NCBI RefSeq assembly: GCF_016093545.1
Contig: NZ_JADKYX010000014.1
Span: 1 to 64,000, forward strand
From: Massilia rhizosphaerae
GTDB lineage: Bacteria > Pseudomonadota > Gammaproteobacteria > Burkholderiales > Burkholderiaceae_D
DNA: 64,000 nucleotides
Direction: 5' to 3'
Below the pieces are notes generated by a model. That model did no database searches. It had not been told where the DNA came from and was given only the letters and a program-made list of their open reading frames with translations. Positions 13,501 to 21,566 of the stretch are shown piece by piece; position 1 is the stretch's first letter; each line of letters opens with the position of its first letter. The translations under genes were made by a program, and so were the position numbers.

Positions 13501-14803
13501 CAGCGGCATGATGATCAACGTGAACATGAAGTCGCTGAACGTCGACCGCTGGCTCGCGGCGGCCGGCGAGATCGCCGGACCGGCCGACGCCGCGCCGGCA
13601 TCGGGCAACGCGGCCGACAACGGCGGCGGCATGGCCCAGTACGTCATGCCGGACACGGTCGCGGCGCGCGCCAGCGACCTCATCATCGGCGAACGGGCGC
13701 TGCACGATGTCGTCGTCGGCGCCACGCACCAGAACAATACGTGGCAGGCCAGCATCGATTCGCGCCAGGTGGTCGGCTACGTGACGTGGAACGAATCGTC
13801 CACGGGCCAGCCGATGGGCAAGGTGACGGCCCGCCTGGCCTCGCTCGTGATCCCGGAATCGTCCGCGAACGAAGTCAAGGACCTGCTCGAATCGAACAAG
13901 GGCGCCAGCGCCACCATTCCGGGCCTGGACATCGTGGCCGACCGCTTCCAGCTGTTCAACAAGGAATTCGGCCGCCTGGAACTGGTGGCCAGCAATGCGG
14001 CAGCGCAGGCCGGGCGCGAATGGCGCATCGAGCGGCTGGCGCTGACGAACCCGGACGGCCAGTTGAAGGCGAACGGCCGCTGGCTCACGCGCGACGGCAA
14101 GAGCAACACGGCATTGAATTTCAACCTCGACATCAGCGATGCGGGCAGGTTGCTGGACCGCTTGGGTTTCCCGGAAACCCTGCGTCACGGCAAGGGTTCG
14201 CTGTCCGGCGACATCTCGTGGGCCGGGCTGCCGTACTCGCTCGACATCCCCAGCCTGTCGGGCCAGATCCAGATGAACGTCGAGGATGGGCAATTCCTCA
14301 AGCAGGACCCGGGCGCCGCGAAACTGCTGGGCGTGCTGAGCCTGCAGATGCTGCCGCGCATGCTGAAACTCGACTTCCACGACGTGTTCTCGGACGGCCT
14401 CGCCTTCGACGGCATCACGGCCAATGCGGCGATCACGCGCGGCGTCGTGCGCACGGACAACCTCAAGATGCACGGCGTGGCGGCAACGGTGCTGATGGAC
14501 GGCACGGCCGACATCGCGCACGAGTCGACGAACCTGCACGTCGTCGTGATTCCGGAATTTAACCTGGGCACCAGCTCGCTCGTGTACGGCCTGGCCGTGA
14601 ACCCCGTGATCGGCCTGGGCAGCTTCCTGGCCCAGCTGTTCCTGCGCGCGCCCGTGATGAAGGCGCTGACGTACCACATGCAGATCACAGGACCGTGGAA
14701 GTCGCCGCATATCGTGAAGCTGGACAATTCGCCCGCCGTCGCGGCCGCGGTCGAGGCGGCGGCCCAGCAGGACCGCAACAAGCAGAAGAAGGGAAACCAA
14801 TGA
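10547..14803 (+). CDS. yhdP: YhdP family AsmA-like inner-membrane protein
   Basis: 1418 residues from this ATG; a TTG at 10508 would add 13. Neither has a clear ribosome-binding site, so the start is uncertain. A His-rich cytoplasmic N-terminus (HDAHEQ, HEHAHV) of about 45 residues precedes one membrane segment (FTIKAVLLVYFAFTVLFLVL, near residues 57-76). The rest is a very long periplasmic part with the repetitive beta-structure of AsmA-like proteins, and the end matches the conserved C-terminal domain (NLGTSSLVYGLAVNPVIGLG). In enteric bacteria YhdP, with TamB and YdbH, moves phospholipids to the outer membrane. The stop overlaps the next start (ATGA), so it is translationally coupled to the amidase gene. 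Confidence 0.88.
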   Translation: MHNPEPQAQREHDAHEQAHPQGRAHEHAHVPLAERWARARACYRYANLASHHVLGFTIKAVLLVYFAFTVLFLVLRYAVLPNIDIYKPDIERAASRALGNQVTIARVYASWRGLHPNLYLGDLRLHDRAGRQLLALPSVSATLSWWSVVAAEPRFEALEINRPELDVRRGRDGVIAVAGVRIDPNKKEEGGGADWLLRQHEIVIREGRLSWTDELRGAPTLALSDVTLVLQNRWTTHRFALKAAPPPGAGDPLDLRARFSHPAFGARPSDVRRWKGEVYADLRNTDLAAWKQYFDYPFTLQQGCGSVRAWLDFDHARLAGFTADLALAGVSARLGPDTPPLALARVSGRLSASETIASNVTDGKPTFGALGHTIGLENFSVVTEDGVVLPPATLTESWRPASRTQPERFQVRAGQLDVGALATLAAQLPIAPAQRQLLTELAPHGRINDAAVEWQGRFPHVTGYRVRGEVENLGMNPLAARAGQAAADGHPAQAAWPALPGFKNLSGRIDATDHGGSVDVDSDKLVLALPAWFAEPEMPFDRLALHARWSFPQDDQLLVEVDSMNLAQGALKASLSGRHVLPLKPGQGPGSADFTGTVDNFQIASIGRWLPLATPEGLREWLTGALQGGTLHDAHLRLRGDLAHFPFRADNALERARGEFRVGGRIEDGKLEYAPGRKADDGKAPLWPLAEHINGSIVFDRARMDIRGDTARTLGIALSNVHAVIPELGVHDMMLDIDGAAAAPLPDFLRYVAASPVLDWIGGFTEDTRATGPAKLGLKLHLPLASLHDAKVQGALQLQNNDVVLFPDLPPIEAALGRIEFSERGVNLNGVGASFLGGPLQLSGGTQRDGAIQIRMAGSATAEGMRQTRSLPALQRLGAKLSGGARFGGTVTVRDRQTQIVLDSNLAGLGVELPAPLNKPAPDALPLHFVLSGQPEGPDEVGHDDIRITLGNIAAAKYVRERQPHGPWIVKRGGIGVNVPAPEPDSGMMINVNMKSLNVDRWLAAAGEIAGPADAAPASGNAADNGGGMAQYVMPDTVAARASDLIIGERALHDVVVGATHQNNTWQASIDSRQVVGYVTWNESSTGQPMGKVTARLASLVIPESSANEVKDLLESNKGASATIPGLDIVADRFQLFNKEFGRLELVASNAAAQAGREWRIERLALTNPDGQLKANGRWLTRDGKSNTALNFNLDISDAGRLLDRLGFPETLRHGKGSLSGDISWAGLPYSLDIPSLSGQIQMNVEDGQFLKQDPGAAKLLGVLSLQMLPRMLKLDFHDVFSDGLAFDGITANAAITRGVVRTDNLKMHGVAATVLMDGTADIAHESTNLHVVVIPEFNLGTSSLVYGLAVNPVIGLGSFLAQLFLRAPVMKALTYHMQITGPWKSPHIVKLDNSPAVAAAVEAAAQQDRNKQKKGNQ

Positions 14804-15600
14804 AGGCTATCGTTGCCGCCGTACAGATGGTGTCCACGCCCGACGTGGACGAGAATCTCGCCACCGCGCGCCGCCTGATCGCCCACGCCGCCGCGCGTGG
14901 CGCGACCCTGGTCACCTTGCCGGAATACTGGCCCATCATGGGCATGACGGACGCGGACAAGGTCGCCCACGCGGAACAACCGGGCCACGGCCCCATCCAG
15001 GATTTCCTGGCCGGACAGGCGCGCGAGCACGGCATCTGGCTGATCGGCGGCACCTTGCCGCTCGTGTCGGGCAGTGCTGGCCGCGTGCTGAACACGACGC
15101 TCGTCTACGACCCGGCCGGGCAGCACGTGGGCCGCTACGACAAGATCCACCTGTTCGGCTTCAACAAGGGCAGCGAGTCGTACGACGAGGCGCGCACCAT
15201 CGTGCCGGGCGAGACGGTCGGCAGCTTCGAGGCGCCGTTCGGCCGGGTCGGCCTGGCGATCTGCTACGACCTGCGCTTCCCGGAACTGTTCCGCGCGATG
15301 GGCGAGTGCGCGCTGATCGTCGTGCCGGCCGCGTTCACGCACACGACGGGCCTGGCGCACTGGGAAGTGCTGCTGCGTGCCCGCGCCATCGAAAACCAGT
15401 GCTACGTGCTGGCGTCGGCGCAGGGCGGCACGCACGTGAACGGCCGGCGCACGTTCGGCCACAGCATGCTCATCGATCCGTGGGGCGACGTGAAGGACCT
15501 GTTGCCGGAAGGCGAAGGCGTCGTCAGCGGCGAGATCGACCCGGACTACATCGCGAAGGTGCGCGAGAGTTTGCCGGCGCTGAAACACCGCAAACTCTGA
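14800..15600 (+). CDS. Carbon-nitrogen hydrolase (nitrilase superfamily, Nit1-like amidase)
   Basis: 266 residues. The catalytic triad of the nitrilase superfamily is visible: E42 in LPEYW, K114 in YDKIHLF and C154 in ICYDLRFPE. The DKIHLFGF and CYDLRFPELFR stretches fit the Nit1/YbeM branch, whose members hydrolyse deaminated glutathione as metabolite repair; that substrate is inferred from the family. The start overlaps the yhdP stop (ATGA). The frame is open further upstream, but this would run through yhdP. A likely yhdP-nit-tldD operon is a common proteobacterial arrangement. Confidence 0.88.
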   Translation: MKAIVAAVQMVSTPDVDENLATARRLIAHAAARGATLVTLPEYWPIMGMTDADKVAHAEQPGHGPIQDFLAGQAREHGIWLIGGTLPLVSGSAGRVLNTTLVYDPAGQHVGRYDKIHLFGFNKGSESYDEARTIVPGETVGSFEAPFGRVGLAICYDLRFPELFRAMGECALIVVPAAFTHTTGLAHWEVLLRARAIENQCYVLASAQGGTHVNGRRTFGHSMLIDPWGDVKDLLPEGEGVVSGEIDPDYIAKVRESLPALKHRKL

Positions 15601-15643
15601 CGTATGGCACAATGCCCTATCCTTATTTGAAAGACCCGACGCA

Positions 15644-17104
15644 ATGACTCCATTCGAACCGAATCTCTCCACCCTCGCCGTCGCGCGCGACGTCCTGTTG
15701 ACGCCGTTCGGACTCGACGAAGGCAAGCTGATCACGACGCTGGGCACCATGTTCACGCACAAGGTCGACTACGCCGACCTGTACTTCCAGTTCACCAAGA
15801 GCGAAGGCTGGAGCCTGGAAGAGGGCATCGTCAAGAGCGGCAGCTTCTCGATCGACCAGGGCGTCGGCGTGCGCGCCGTGTCGGGCGACAAGACCGCCTT
15901 TGCGTACTCCGACGAAATTTCCCAGGCAGCCCTGCTGGACGCCGCCGCGGCCACGCGCACGATCGCGCGCGCGGGCACCGGCCGCGTGAAAGTCGCCGCC
16001 GGCGTCCAGCCGAGCGGCGGCCGCGCGCTGTACCTGCCGCACGATCCGCTGGCCTCGCTCGACGCCACCGCGAAGGTCGCCTTGCTCGAGCGCATCGAAA
16101 AGATCGCCCGCGCCAAGGACCCGCGCGTCGTGCAGGTGATGGCCGGCCTGGCCGGCGAGTACGACGTCGTGCTCGTCGTGCGCAGCGACGGCGTGCTGGC
16201 GGCCGACATCCGTCCGCTCGTGCGCGTGTCCGTCACCGTCATCGCCGAGCAGAACGGCCGGCGCGAGATGGGCTCGTCGGGCGGCGGCGGCCGTTACGAC
16301 TACGGTTATTTCAGCGACGAGTTGCTGGAAAAATACGCGAGCGAAGCCGTGCAGGCCGCGCTCGTGAACCTGGAAGCGCGCCCGGCCCCGGCCGGTCCGA
16401 TGACCATCGTGCTCGGCCCGGGCTGGCCCGGCGTGCTGCTGCACGAAGCGGTCGGCCACGGCCTAGAAGGCGACTTCAACCGCAAGGGCTCGTCCGCGTA
16501 TGCCGGCATGATCGGCCAGCGCGTCGCGGCCAAGGGCGTGACCGTCGTCGACGACGGCACCCTGCAGGACCGCCGCGGTTCGCTGAACATGGACGACGAG
16601 GGCAACCCGACCCAGTGCACGACCTTGATCGAGGACGGCATCCTGAAGGGCTATATCCAGGACACGATGAACGCGCGCCTGATGAAGATGCCCGTCACGG
16701 GCAACGCGCGCCGCGAATCGTTCGCCCACCTGCCGATGCCGCGCATGACGAACACGTACATGCTGGCCGGCGACAAGGACCCGGCCGAGATCCTGGCCTC
16801 GGTCAAGAACGGCCTGTACGCGGTGAACTTCGGCGGCGGCCAGGTCGACATCACCAACGGCAAGTTCGTGTTCTCGGCCAGCGAAGCCTATATGATCGAA
16901 GACGGCAAGGTCACGTATCCGGTGAAGGGCGCGACCCTGATCGGCAACGGTCCGGACACGATGAACCGCATCTCGATGATCGGCAACGACATGCGCCTGG
17001 ACTCGGGCGTGGGCGTGTGCGGCAAGGAAGGGCAGAGCGTGCCGGTGGGCGTCGGCCAGCCGACCTTGCGCATCGACGGTGTGACCGTCGGCGGCACGGC
17101 CTGA
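15644..17104 (+). CDS. tldD: Metalloprotease TldD
   Basis: 486 residues, the standard length. TldD forms a heterodimer with TldE/PmbA that degrades unfolded peptides and takes part in maturation of some peptide antibiotics and in CcdA turnover. The zinc motif HEAVGHGLEGD lies near residue 265, with a cysteine in GVCGKEGQ close to the C-terminus as the likely third ligand. It lies 43 bases after the amidase gene. No pmbA is in the window, so the partner must be encoded elsewhere. Confidence 0.95.
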   Translation: MTPFEPNLSTLAVARDVLLTPFGLDEGKLITTLGTMFTHKVDYADLYFQFTKSEGWSLEEGIVKSGSFSIDQGVGVRAVSGDKTAFAYSDEISQAALLDAAAATRTIARAGTGRVKVAAGVQPSGGRALYLPHDPLASLDATAKVALLERIEKIARAKDPRVVQVMAGLAGEYDVVLVVRSDGVLAADIRPLVRVSVTVIAEQNGRREMGSSGGGGRYDYGYFSDELLEKYASEAVQAALVNLEARPAPAGPMTIVLGPGWPGVLLHEAVGHGLEGDFNRKGSSAYAGMIGQRVAAKGVTVVDDGTLQDRRGSLNMDDEGNPTQCTTLIEDGILKGYIQDTMNARLMKMPVTGNARRESFAHLPMPRMTNTYMLAGDKDPAEILASVKNGLYAVNFGGGQVDITNGKFVFSASEAYMIEDGKVTYPVKGATLIGNGPDTMNRISMIGNDMRLDSGVGVCGKEGQSVPVGVGQPTLRIDGVTVGGTA

Positions 17105-17119
17105 CGGCCACCCGCAGCG

Positions 17120-17941
17120 ATGGCCTGTGCCTTCGCCGCCACGACGCCCGCCCCGCGCGGGCGTTTGTTCATCTGCGCCGCTGCCGCGCTGCTGGCGCTG
17201 TCGCCCGCCGTGCCGACAAGGGCCTGGTGCCAGGCGCAGGGCGCGCGCGTCGACACCCGCTTCGGCCCGGTCGAGACGCAGGCCATTGCCGGCGACGGCA
17301 CCGGTCCCGTCCGCACCGACATCCGTGTTCGCGGCGCGTCGCTCGGGCAGGTCGACGGCGATGCCGCCCTCGTCAAGCTGTCCGTGCACGACGCTGCCGA
17401 CTATGTGCTCGTCGATGCCCAGCTTCCCGATCCGCAATGCCGCCACCGCTTCACCGTGCTGCAGGTCGGACCCGGAGACGACGCGACGATGTCGCAGCCG
17501 TTCGGCGATTGCCTGGTCGGGTTCGGCGCGCGCAGCGCGGGCGGCAAGCTGGTCGTCCAACTGGCGCAGGCGGGCGCGGCCCAGCCGCAAACAGACCCGG
17601 TCGTGCACGAGTTCGTGTGGATGCAGGACCGCATGAAGGAACTCACCAACGTCCTCACCCGTTGCGAGGCGGCGCAGACGACTGCCGTGTCCCGCTGGAC
17701 ACCGGTCGAGCCCGCCCAGGCGGCACGCGTCGTCACCGGCACCGGCCGCGCCTGGTTCCACACGGCGCCGCTGGACGAGTGCAAGCTCCCGTCGCTGTTC
17801 GTGATTCCGGGCGACGTGCTGACCGTGAGCCACGTCTACGGCGATTATGCCGACGTCACGTACCGCAACCCGCGCACGGGACGCGAGGCCGGCGGCTGGC
17901 TGCGGCTCGACCGCCTCGCAACCGGCACGCCCAAGCCCTGA
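17120..17941 (+). CDS. Secreted protein with C-terminal SH3-like domain
   Basis: 273 residues with no recognised full-length family. The N-terminus has a hydrophobic signal-like stretch (FICAAAALLALSPAV), so export to the periplasm is likely. The middle is unassigned, with several cysteines (C in DPQCRHRF, GDCLVGF, TRCEAAQ, DECKLP) that could form disulfides. The last about 65 residues (TGTGRAWFHTAPLDECK to GGWLRLDRL) look like a bacterial SH3-like fold, often a peptidoglycan-binding unit. It starts 15 bases after tldD without a good ribosome-binding site, so translation may be coupled or the true start may lie later. Confidence 0.65.
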   Translation: MACAFAATTPAPRGRLFICAAAALLALSPAVPTRAWCQAQGARVDTRFGPVETQAIAGDGTGPVRTDIRVRGASLGQVDGDAALVKLSVHDAADYVLVDAQLPDPQCRHRFTVLQVGPGDDATMSQPFGDCLVGFGARSAGGKLVVQLAQAGAAQPQTDPVVHEFVWMQDRMKELTNVLTRCEAAQTTAVSRWTPVEPAQAARVVTGTGRAWFHTAPLDECKLPSLFVIPGDVLTVSHVYGDYADVTYRNPRTGREAGGWLRLDRLATGTPKP

Positions 17942-18028
17942 GCCGGCCGCACGCCGACGCGGACGCCACCGAAGTCCACCCTGTGCCACACTGTCCTTGA
18001 CCGGATCCACCCAGCGGAGGAGCAGACC

Positions 18029-18244
18029 ATGGCCAACGATCAAGCACGACCGACGCCCGCACAGCCCCAGCAACCCGGCGCGCAGCCAGCCCAGCCGGTG
18101 CCGCCGCCGCCCGCGCAGGCGCAGCACGGCGCGAAGCCGCCGGAAGATTTCGACGGTCTCGAGGGCAAGAAACCGGACGAACTGACGCCGGAAGAATTGC
18201 GCCTCATGGCCGATACCATGCCCGGCGAAGGCCCCGGCGACTGA
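18029..18244 (+). CDS. Small Pro/Gln/Ala-rich protein of unknown function
   Basis: 71 residues. A strong GGAGGAG ribosome-binding sequence sits at the right distance before the ATG, which supports a real gene despite the small size. The first half is a low-complexity Pro/Gln/Ala stretch. The second half (PPEDFDGLEGKKPDELTPEE) is acidic and probably helical. There is no signal peptide or membrane segment. It is followed by the convergent receptor 3 gene only 17 bases later with no obvious terminator between them. Confidence 0.6.
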   Translation: MANDQARPTPAQPQQPGAQPAQPVPPPPAQAQHGAKPPEDFDGLEGKKPDELTPEELRLMADTMPGEGPGD

Positions 18245-18261
18245 TCGCGCCGGGCCGGCCG

Positions 18262-21126
18262 TCAGAACGAATAGCGCGCCCCCAACGTGAAATAGCGCCC
18301 GCGCGCGCCCTCGTAGTCGAGCGGGTTGTAGGCCTGCGCGCCATAGGTCAGCGGGTCGAGCGGCGCGACCTTGTCGAACAGGTTCTGGATCGAACCGAAC
18401 AGTTCCCAGCGCTGCTGCGGTTTCCAGCGCACGACCAGGTCGACCGTCGTGAACGATGCCAGTTCGCAGCCGCTCGGGGCGTCGGCGCCATTGGCGAAGG
18501 TGACGGCGCAGCCGCTCGGATCGCCGCGGAAGAAACGGTTCTCCAGCACGCCGCGGTAGTTCACGTTGGCCGATACGCGCAGGTTGTCGCGGTCCCAGCC
18601 GAACCGCATGTTGACGCGGTCGGACGGCGTGCCCGCGCAGTTGGTGACGTCGCAGTTGCCGTGCGTGCCCGCGAATTCGCGCGAGGTGCCGTCCTGTTCC
18701 GTGCGCAGCCATTCGAAGATGTGCGTGTACTTGACGTCGAAGGTGGCATTGCCCCACGCGTTCGGGAGGCGGTGGTTGTAGCGGGCGTCGACGTCGAGCC
18801 CGCGCACCTTGCTCTGCGCGGAGTTGACGTAGCGCGTGAGCACGGCCGTGATCTGGCCCGGGTCGCCCGGGATGGCGCTCACGCTGCCGGGATCGCGCAC
18901 GACGTGGCCGGCGGCGATGGCGGCGTCCACCTGCTCCTGGTTGATCTCGTCCATGCGCTTGATCTTCCAGTAGTCGACCGAGATGCTCGTGCGGGGCAGC
19001 GGGTCCCAGATGATGCCCAGCGTGTAGCTCTTCGAGTGTTCCGGCGACAGATTCGGGTTCGGCGACGTGATCAGGGCGATCGACGCCGGGTTGCAGCTGC
19101 TCGTCACGCCCAGCGCGCAGCGGACCGGGTCGGCCGCCGTCGAGTAGGCGGCCAGGCCGCCGACGCCGTTCTCGGCCGGGCTCGGCGCACGGAAGCCGCG
19201 CGCGAACGTGCCGCGCAGGGCGAAGGCGGGCACCGGCGTCCACTTGAGTCCGAACTTCGGCGTATAGGCGCTGCCGACGTCCGTGAAGTGGTCGTAGCGC
19301 AGCGCGGCCGACGCCTCGACGTTGAAGGGCAGCGGCGCCAATCCCTCGCCGTACAGGGCGAACACGTTGCGGGCGCCGGAATAGGCCGAATAGCCCAGGC
19401 CGATGATGTTGCCGCGCTCCGTGCCCGTGGTGGGCCGCAGTTCCGTCATCTCGTGGCGGAATTCGGTGCCGACGGCCAGCCCCAGGTTGCCGGCCAGGTA
19501 GGGAATGCCGCTGTATTCGCGCGTGGCCTTGAAGTCGATCTGGCCGACCTTGGTATTGGCCGCGTTGACGATGGTGGGCGACAGGGCGGCGTACAGCGCC
19601 GGCGAATTCAGGCCCGCGTTTTCGGCGATGCGCCAGACGGTGCCCGGCGGCAGCGCCGCATAGGCCGGGCTGTGCAGCGTTGCCGCCGTTATGTTGGCGA
19701 TGGACGGGTCGAGCAGGGCGAAGGCGACGTCGCGCTGCAGGTAGCCGTTCTGCGTGTTGTTGACGTGGTTGTGCGAGAACAGCAGGGACGAGTCCCAGTC
19801 CCAGCCGAAATGCGTGCCCTTGGCGCCGCCGAGCCAGCGGAGGAAGTTGGAACCGATGTTCGACCGGCGCGGGCCGACGTCCGCCGCCAGGTAGCGGATG
19901 CGCGCGGCCGTGCCGAAGTATGGGTTGTCCGGGTGGGTGGCGCCGAGCTGGACGACGGCATTGTTGACGGGACCGCCCGGGAAGCCGACGGAGGCGCTGA
20001 CCGAGGACGGCGTCGTTGAGGAATCCGTCTCGCTCGTGTACCAGTTGAACTCGCTGTACAGCTGGGTGGCCGGGGCCAGTTGATAGGTGCCGCGCAGGAA
20101 GAAGCTGAGGTTTTCCTGCTTCGGCTCGATCTGGTTGTAGAGCTGCGACGCGTCGATCACGCAACCGCCGCCGGGGTCGCCCTGCGGGTGGTTGGTGAAG
20201 TTGGAACAGGCCGCGCCGGGGAAGGTGCGCGTGAAACCTGGGCCGGCCAGGTTGCCCCGGTTGTAGTAGTTGGTGGGATCGGCGGGATTGCGCACGTTGC
20301 CGTTGATCGCGTTGCCGGCCGTGCCGGTGCCGGCCAGGATGGCGCCCGTGCCGCCCAGCGCCTGGTCGGCCGAATAGCCCCAGGGGCGCAGGTCGTTGCG
20401 GCCGATCCAGTCGCGGTCGGCGCGGTCGCGGTACCAGATCTCGTCGAATTTCTTGTACTCGATGCTGAACAGGACGTTGTAGCGGTCGGCGTCGAGGCTG
20501 CCGACGCCCTTGGTGAAGGCGACATTGGTGCGCTTGCCGTCCCAATCGCCGCTGAAGCCGCGCGAGAAACGCACCGTGTTGCCCTGGAAGTCGCGGCGCA
20601 GGATGATGTTGACGACGCCGGCGATGGCGTCCGAACCGTAGATGGCGGAGGCGCCGTCCTTCAGCACCTCGACGCGCTCGACGGCGTCGGTCGGGATCAC
20701 GTTCAGGTCCGCGAACTGCTTCTGTCCGTCGTCCGCGAGGCCGTACGGCGCCATGCGGCGCCCGTTCAGCAGCACGAGCGTGGACGCCGCGCCCAGGCCG
20801 CGCAGCGAGATGCCGGAGGCGCCCGCGGCGAAGCCGTTGCCGAACGTGGTGGGCACGGAACCCTGGTTGTCGACGGCCAGGGTCTGCAGCAGTTCGGCCA
20901 CGGTGGCCTTGCCGGAACGTTCGATGTCGGCGCGGTTGACGGTGATGACGGAGGACGCCGTCTCGGCCTCGGAGCGGCGGATGTTCGAGCCGGTGATCTC
21001 CACGCGCGGGACGGGCTTGGGCGCGGCTTCCTGGGCCAGCGCCGGCAGTGCCAGGATGGCCAGGCCGATGGCGCCCCCGCCCGCGAACAGGCGCCGGATC
21101 GTTCGGGATATTGTTGTTTCAGTCAT
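18262..21126 (-). CDS. TonB-dependent outer-membrane receptor 3
   Basis: 954 residues from the ATG at 21126; the open frame extends 42 codons more, but GGAG lies about 10 bases before this ATG and the signal peptide starts here (MTETTISRTIRRLF to ALPALA/QE). Plug features are PRVEITGSNIRRSE, SLRGLGAASTLVLLNGRR and VLKDGASAIYGSDAIAGVVN; the barrel ends YFTLGARYSF. The substrate is unknown. The 5' region is shared with the divergent DAHP synthase leader. It is a single gene with no partner transporter nearby. Confidence 0.9.
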   Translation of the reverse strand: MTETTISRTIRRLFAGGGAIGLAILALPALAQEAAPKPVPRVEITGSNIRRSEAETASSVITVNRADIERSGKATVAELLQTLAVDNQGSVPTTFGNGFAAGASGISLRGLGAASTLVLLNGRRMAPYGLADDGQKQFADLNVIPTDAVERVEVLKDGASAIYGSDAIAGVVNIILRRDFQGNTVRFSRGFSGDWDGKRTNVAFTKGVGSLDADRYNVLFSIEYKKFDEIWYRDRADRDWIGRNDLRPWGYSADQALGGTGAILAGTGTAGNAINGNVRNPADPTNYYNRGNLAGPGFTRTFPGAACSNFTNHPQGDPGGGCVIDASQLYNQIEPKQENLSFFLRGTYQLAPATQLYSEFNWYTSETDSSTTPSSVSASVGFPGGPVNNAVVQLGATHPDNPYFGTAARIRYLAADVGPRRSNIGSNFLRWLGGAKGTHFGWDWDSSLLFSHNHVNNTQNGYLQRDVAFALLDPSIANITAATLHSPAYAALPPGTVWRIAENAGLNSPALYAALSPTIVNAANTKVGQIDFKATREYSGIPYLAGNLGLAVGTEFRHEMTELRPTTGTERGNIIGLGYSAYSGARNVFALYGEGLAPLPFNVEASAALRYDHFTDVGSAYTPKFGLKWTPVPAFALRGTFARGFRAPSPAENGVGGLAAYSTAADPVRCALGVTSSCNPASIALITSPNPNLSPEHSKSYTLGIIWDPLPRTSISVDYWKIKRMDEINQEQVDAAIAAGHVVRDPGSVSAIPGDPGQITAVLTRYVNSAQSKVRGLDVDARYNHRLPNAWGNATFDVKYTHIFEWLRTEQDGTSREFAGTHGNCDVTNCAGTPSDRVNMRFGWDRDNLRVSANVNYRGVLENRFFRGDPSGCAVTFANGADAPSGCELASFTTVDLVVRWKPQQRWELFGSIQNLFDKVAPLDPLTYGAQAYNPLDYEGARGRYFTLGARYSF

Positions 21127-21325
21127 GTCCAGACTCCATGTACGATGAGGGATGGTCGACCCGGTGTGCATGCGGCCGGGGCTCGTTGCGACTTTTGCAT
21201 CTCTCACGGAGGGGCAACTGACATCTCTCAAGCGTGTCCGGCACAGCGGCACGGCATGTCTGGTTCACGCAACCGATCGCCTGTATAGGCAACCGTAACC
21301 GACAGATCACAGCGCAAATAAAGTC

Positions 21326-21354
21326 TTGCCAATAGCGACGCAATGTTGTTATAG
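21326..21354 (+). promoter_or_regulatory. Sigma-70 promoter of the DAHP synthase leader transcript
   Basis: TTGCCA at 21326-21331 and TTATAG at 21349-21354, 17 bases apart. Transcription would start near 21361, about 20 bases before the leader peptide. Confidence 0.75.
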
Positions 21355-21380
21355 TCAACCGACTACTTTGGGAAACCTCC

Positions 21381-21449
21381 ATGCGCCACGCCGTTTTCTT
21401 TACCTTTCACTTTTGGTTTAGCCATTCCAGCCCAACGGCGGTGGAGTAG
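21381..21449 (+). CDS. Phe-rich leader peptide of an attenuator
   Basis: 22 codons: MRHAVFFTFHFWFSHSSPTA then VE and a TAG stop. Five Phe and one Trp codons fall within eight codons (6-13). A GGGA sequence lies about 8 bases upstream of the ATG. The composition parallels the enterobacterial pheL peptide. It lies between a good promoter and a terminator hairpin, upstream of a DAHP synthase gene, as expected for transcription attenuation sensing charged tRNA-Phe. It is too short for ordinary gene callers. Confidence 0.8.
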   Translation: MRHAVFFTFHFWFSHSSPTAVE

Positions 21450-21526
21450 CGGCAGGTTCACGCAGTAACAGAACAGAGTCCGACACAGAATCCAAAAAGA
21501 CCGCCGAGCTGGCGGTCTTTTTTTTT
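21386..21526 (+). promoter_or_regulatory. Transcription attenuator (Phe-sensing) of the DAHP synthase gene
   Basis: Four segments can be matched by eye. Segment 1 is CCACGCCG (21386-21393, just before the Phe codons). Segment 2 is CGGCGGTGG (21436-21444, at the end of the leader frame). Segment 3 is ACCGCC (21500-21505). Segment 4 is GGCGGT (21511-21516). 1 can pair with 2 with one bulge, 2 with 3 as antiterminator, and 3 with 4 as terminator. A ribosome stalled on Phe codons would cover 1 and free 2 to pair with 3. A ribosome at the stop codon would cover 2 and let the terminator form. Confidence 0.7.
21494..21526 (+). terminator. Attenuator terminator upstream of the DAHP synthase gene
   Basis: AAAAAGACCGCC, loop GAGCT, GGCGGTCTTTTT, with nine T in all at 21518-21526. 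It lies 45 bases after the leader stop codon and 40 bases before the structural gene. Confidence 0.9.
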
Positions 21527-21566
21527 ACGCCCCAGAATTTAACCAGATCAAGAACGGAGAACAGCA

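Noticed and set aside
10520..14800. 1426-codon minus-strand frame opposite yhdP
   Set aside because: Complement of yhdP codons; no motif, and yhdP has a membrane segment, a conserved C-terminus and a coupled downstream gene.
16463..20545. 1360-codon minus-strand frame spanning tldD to receptor 3
   Set aside because: Crosses real genes of both strands in the wrong frame; Arg/Pro/His-rich throughout.
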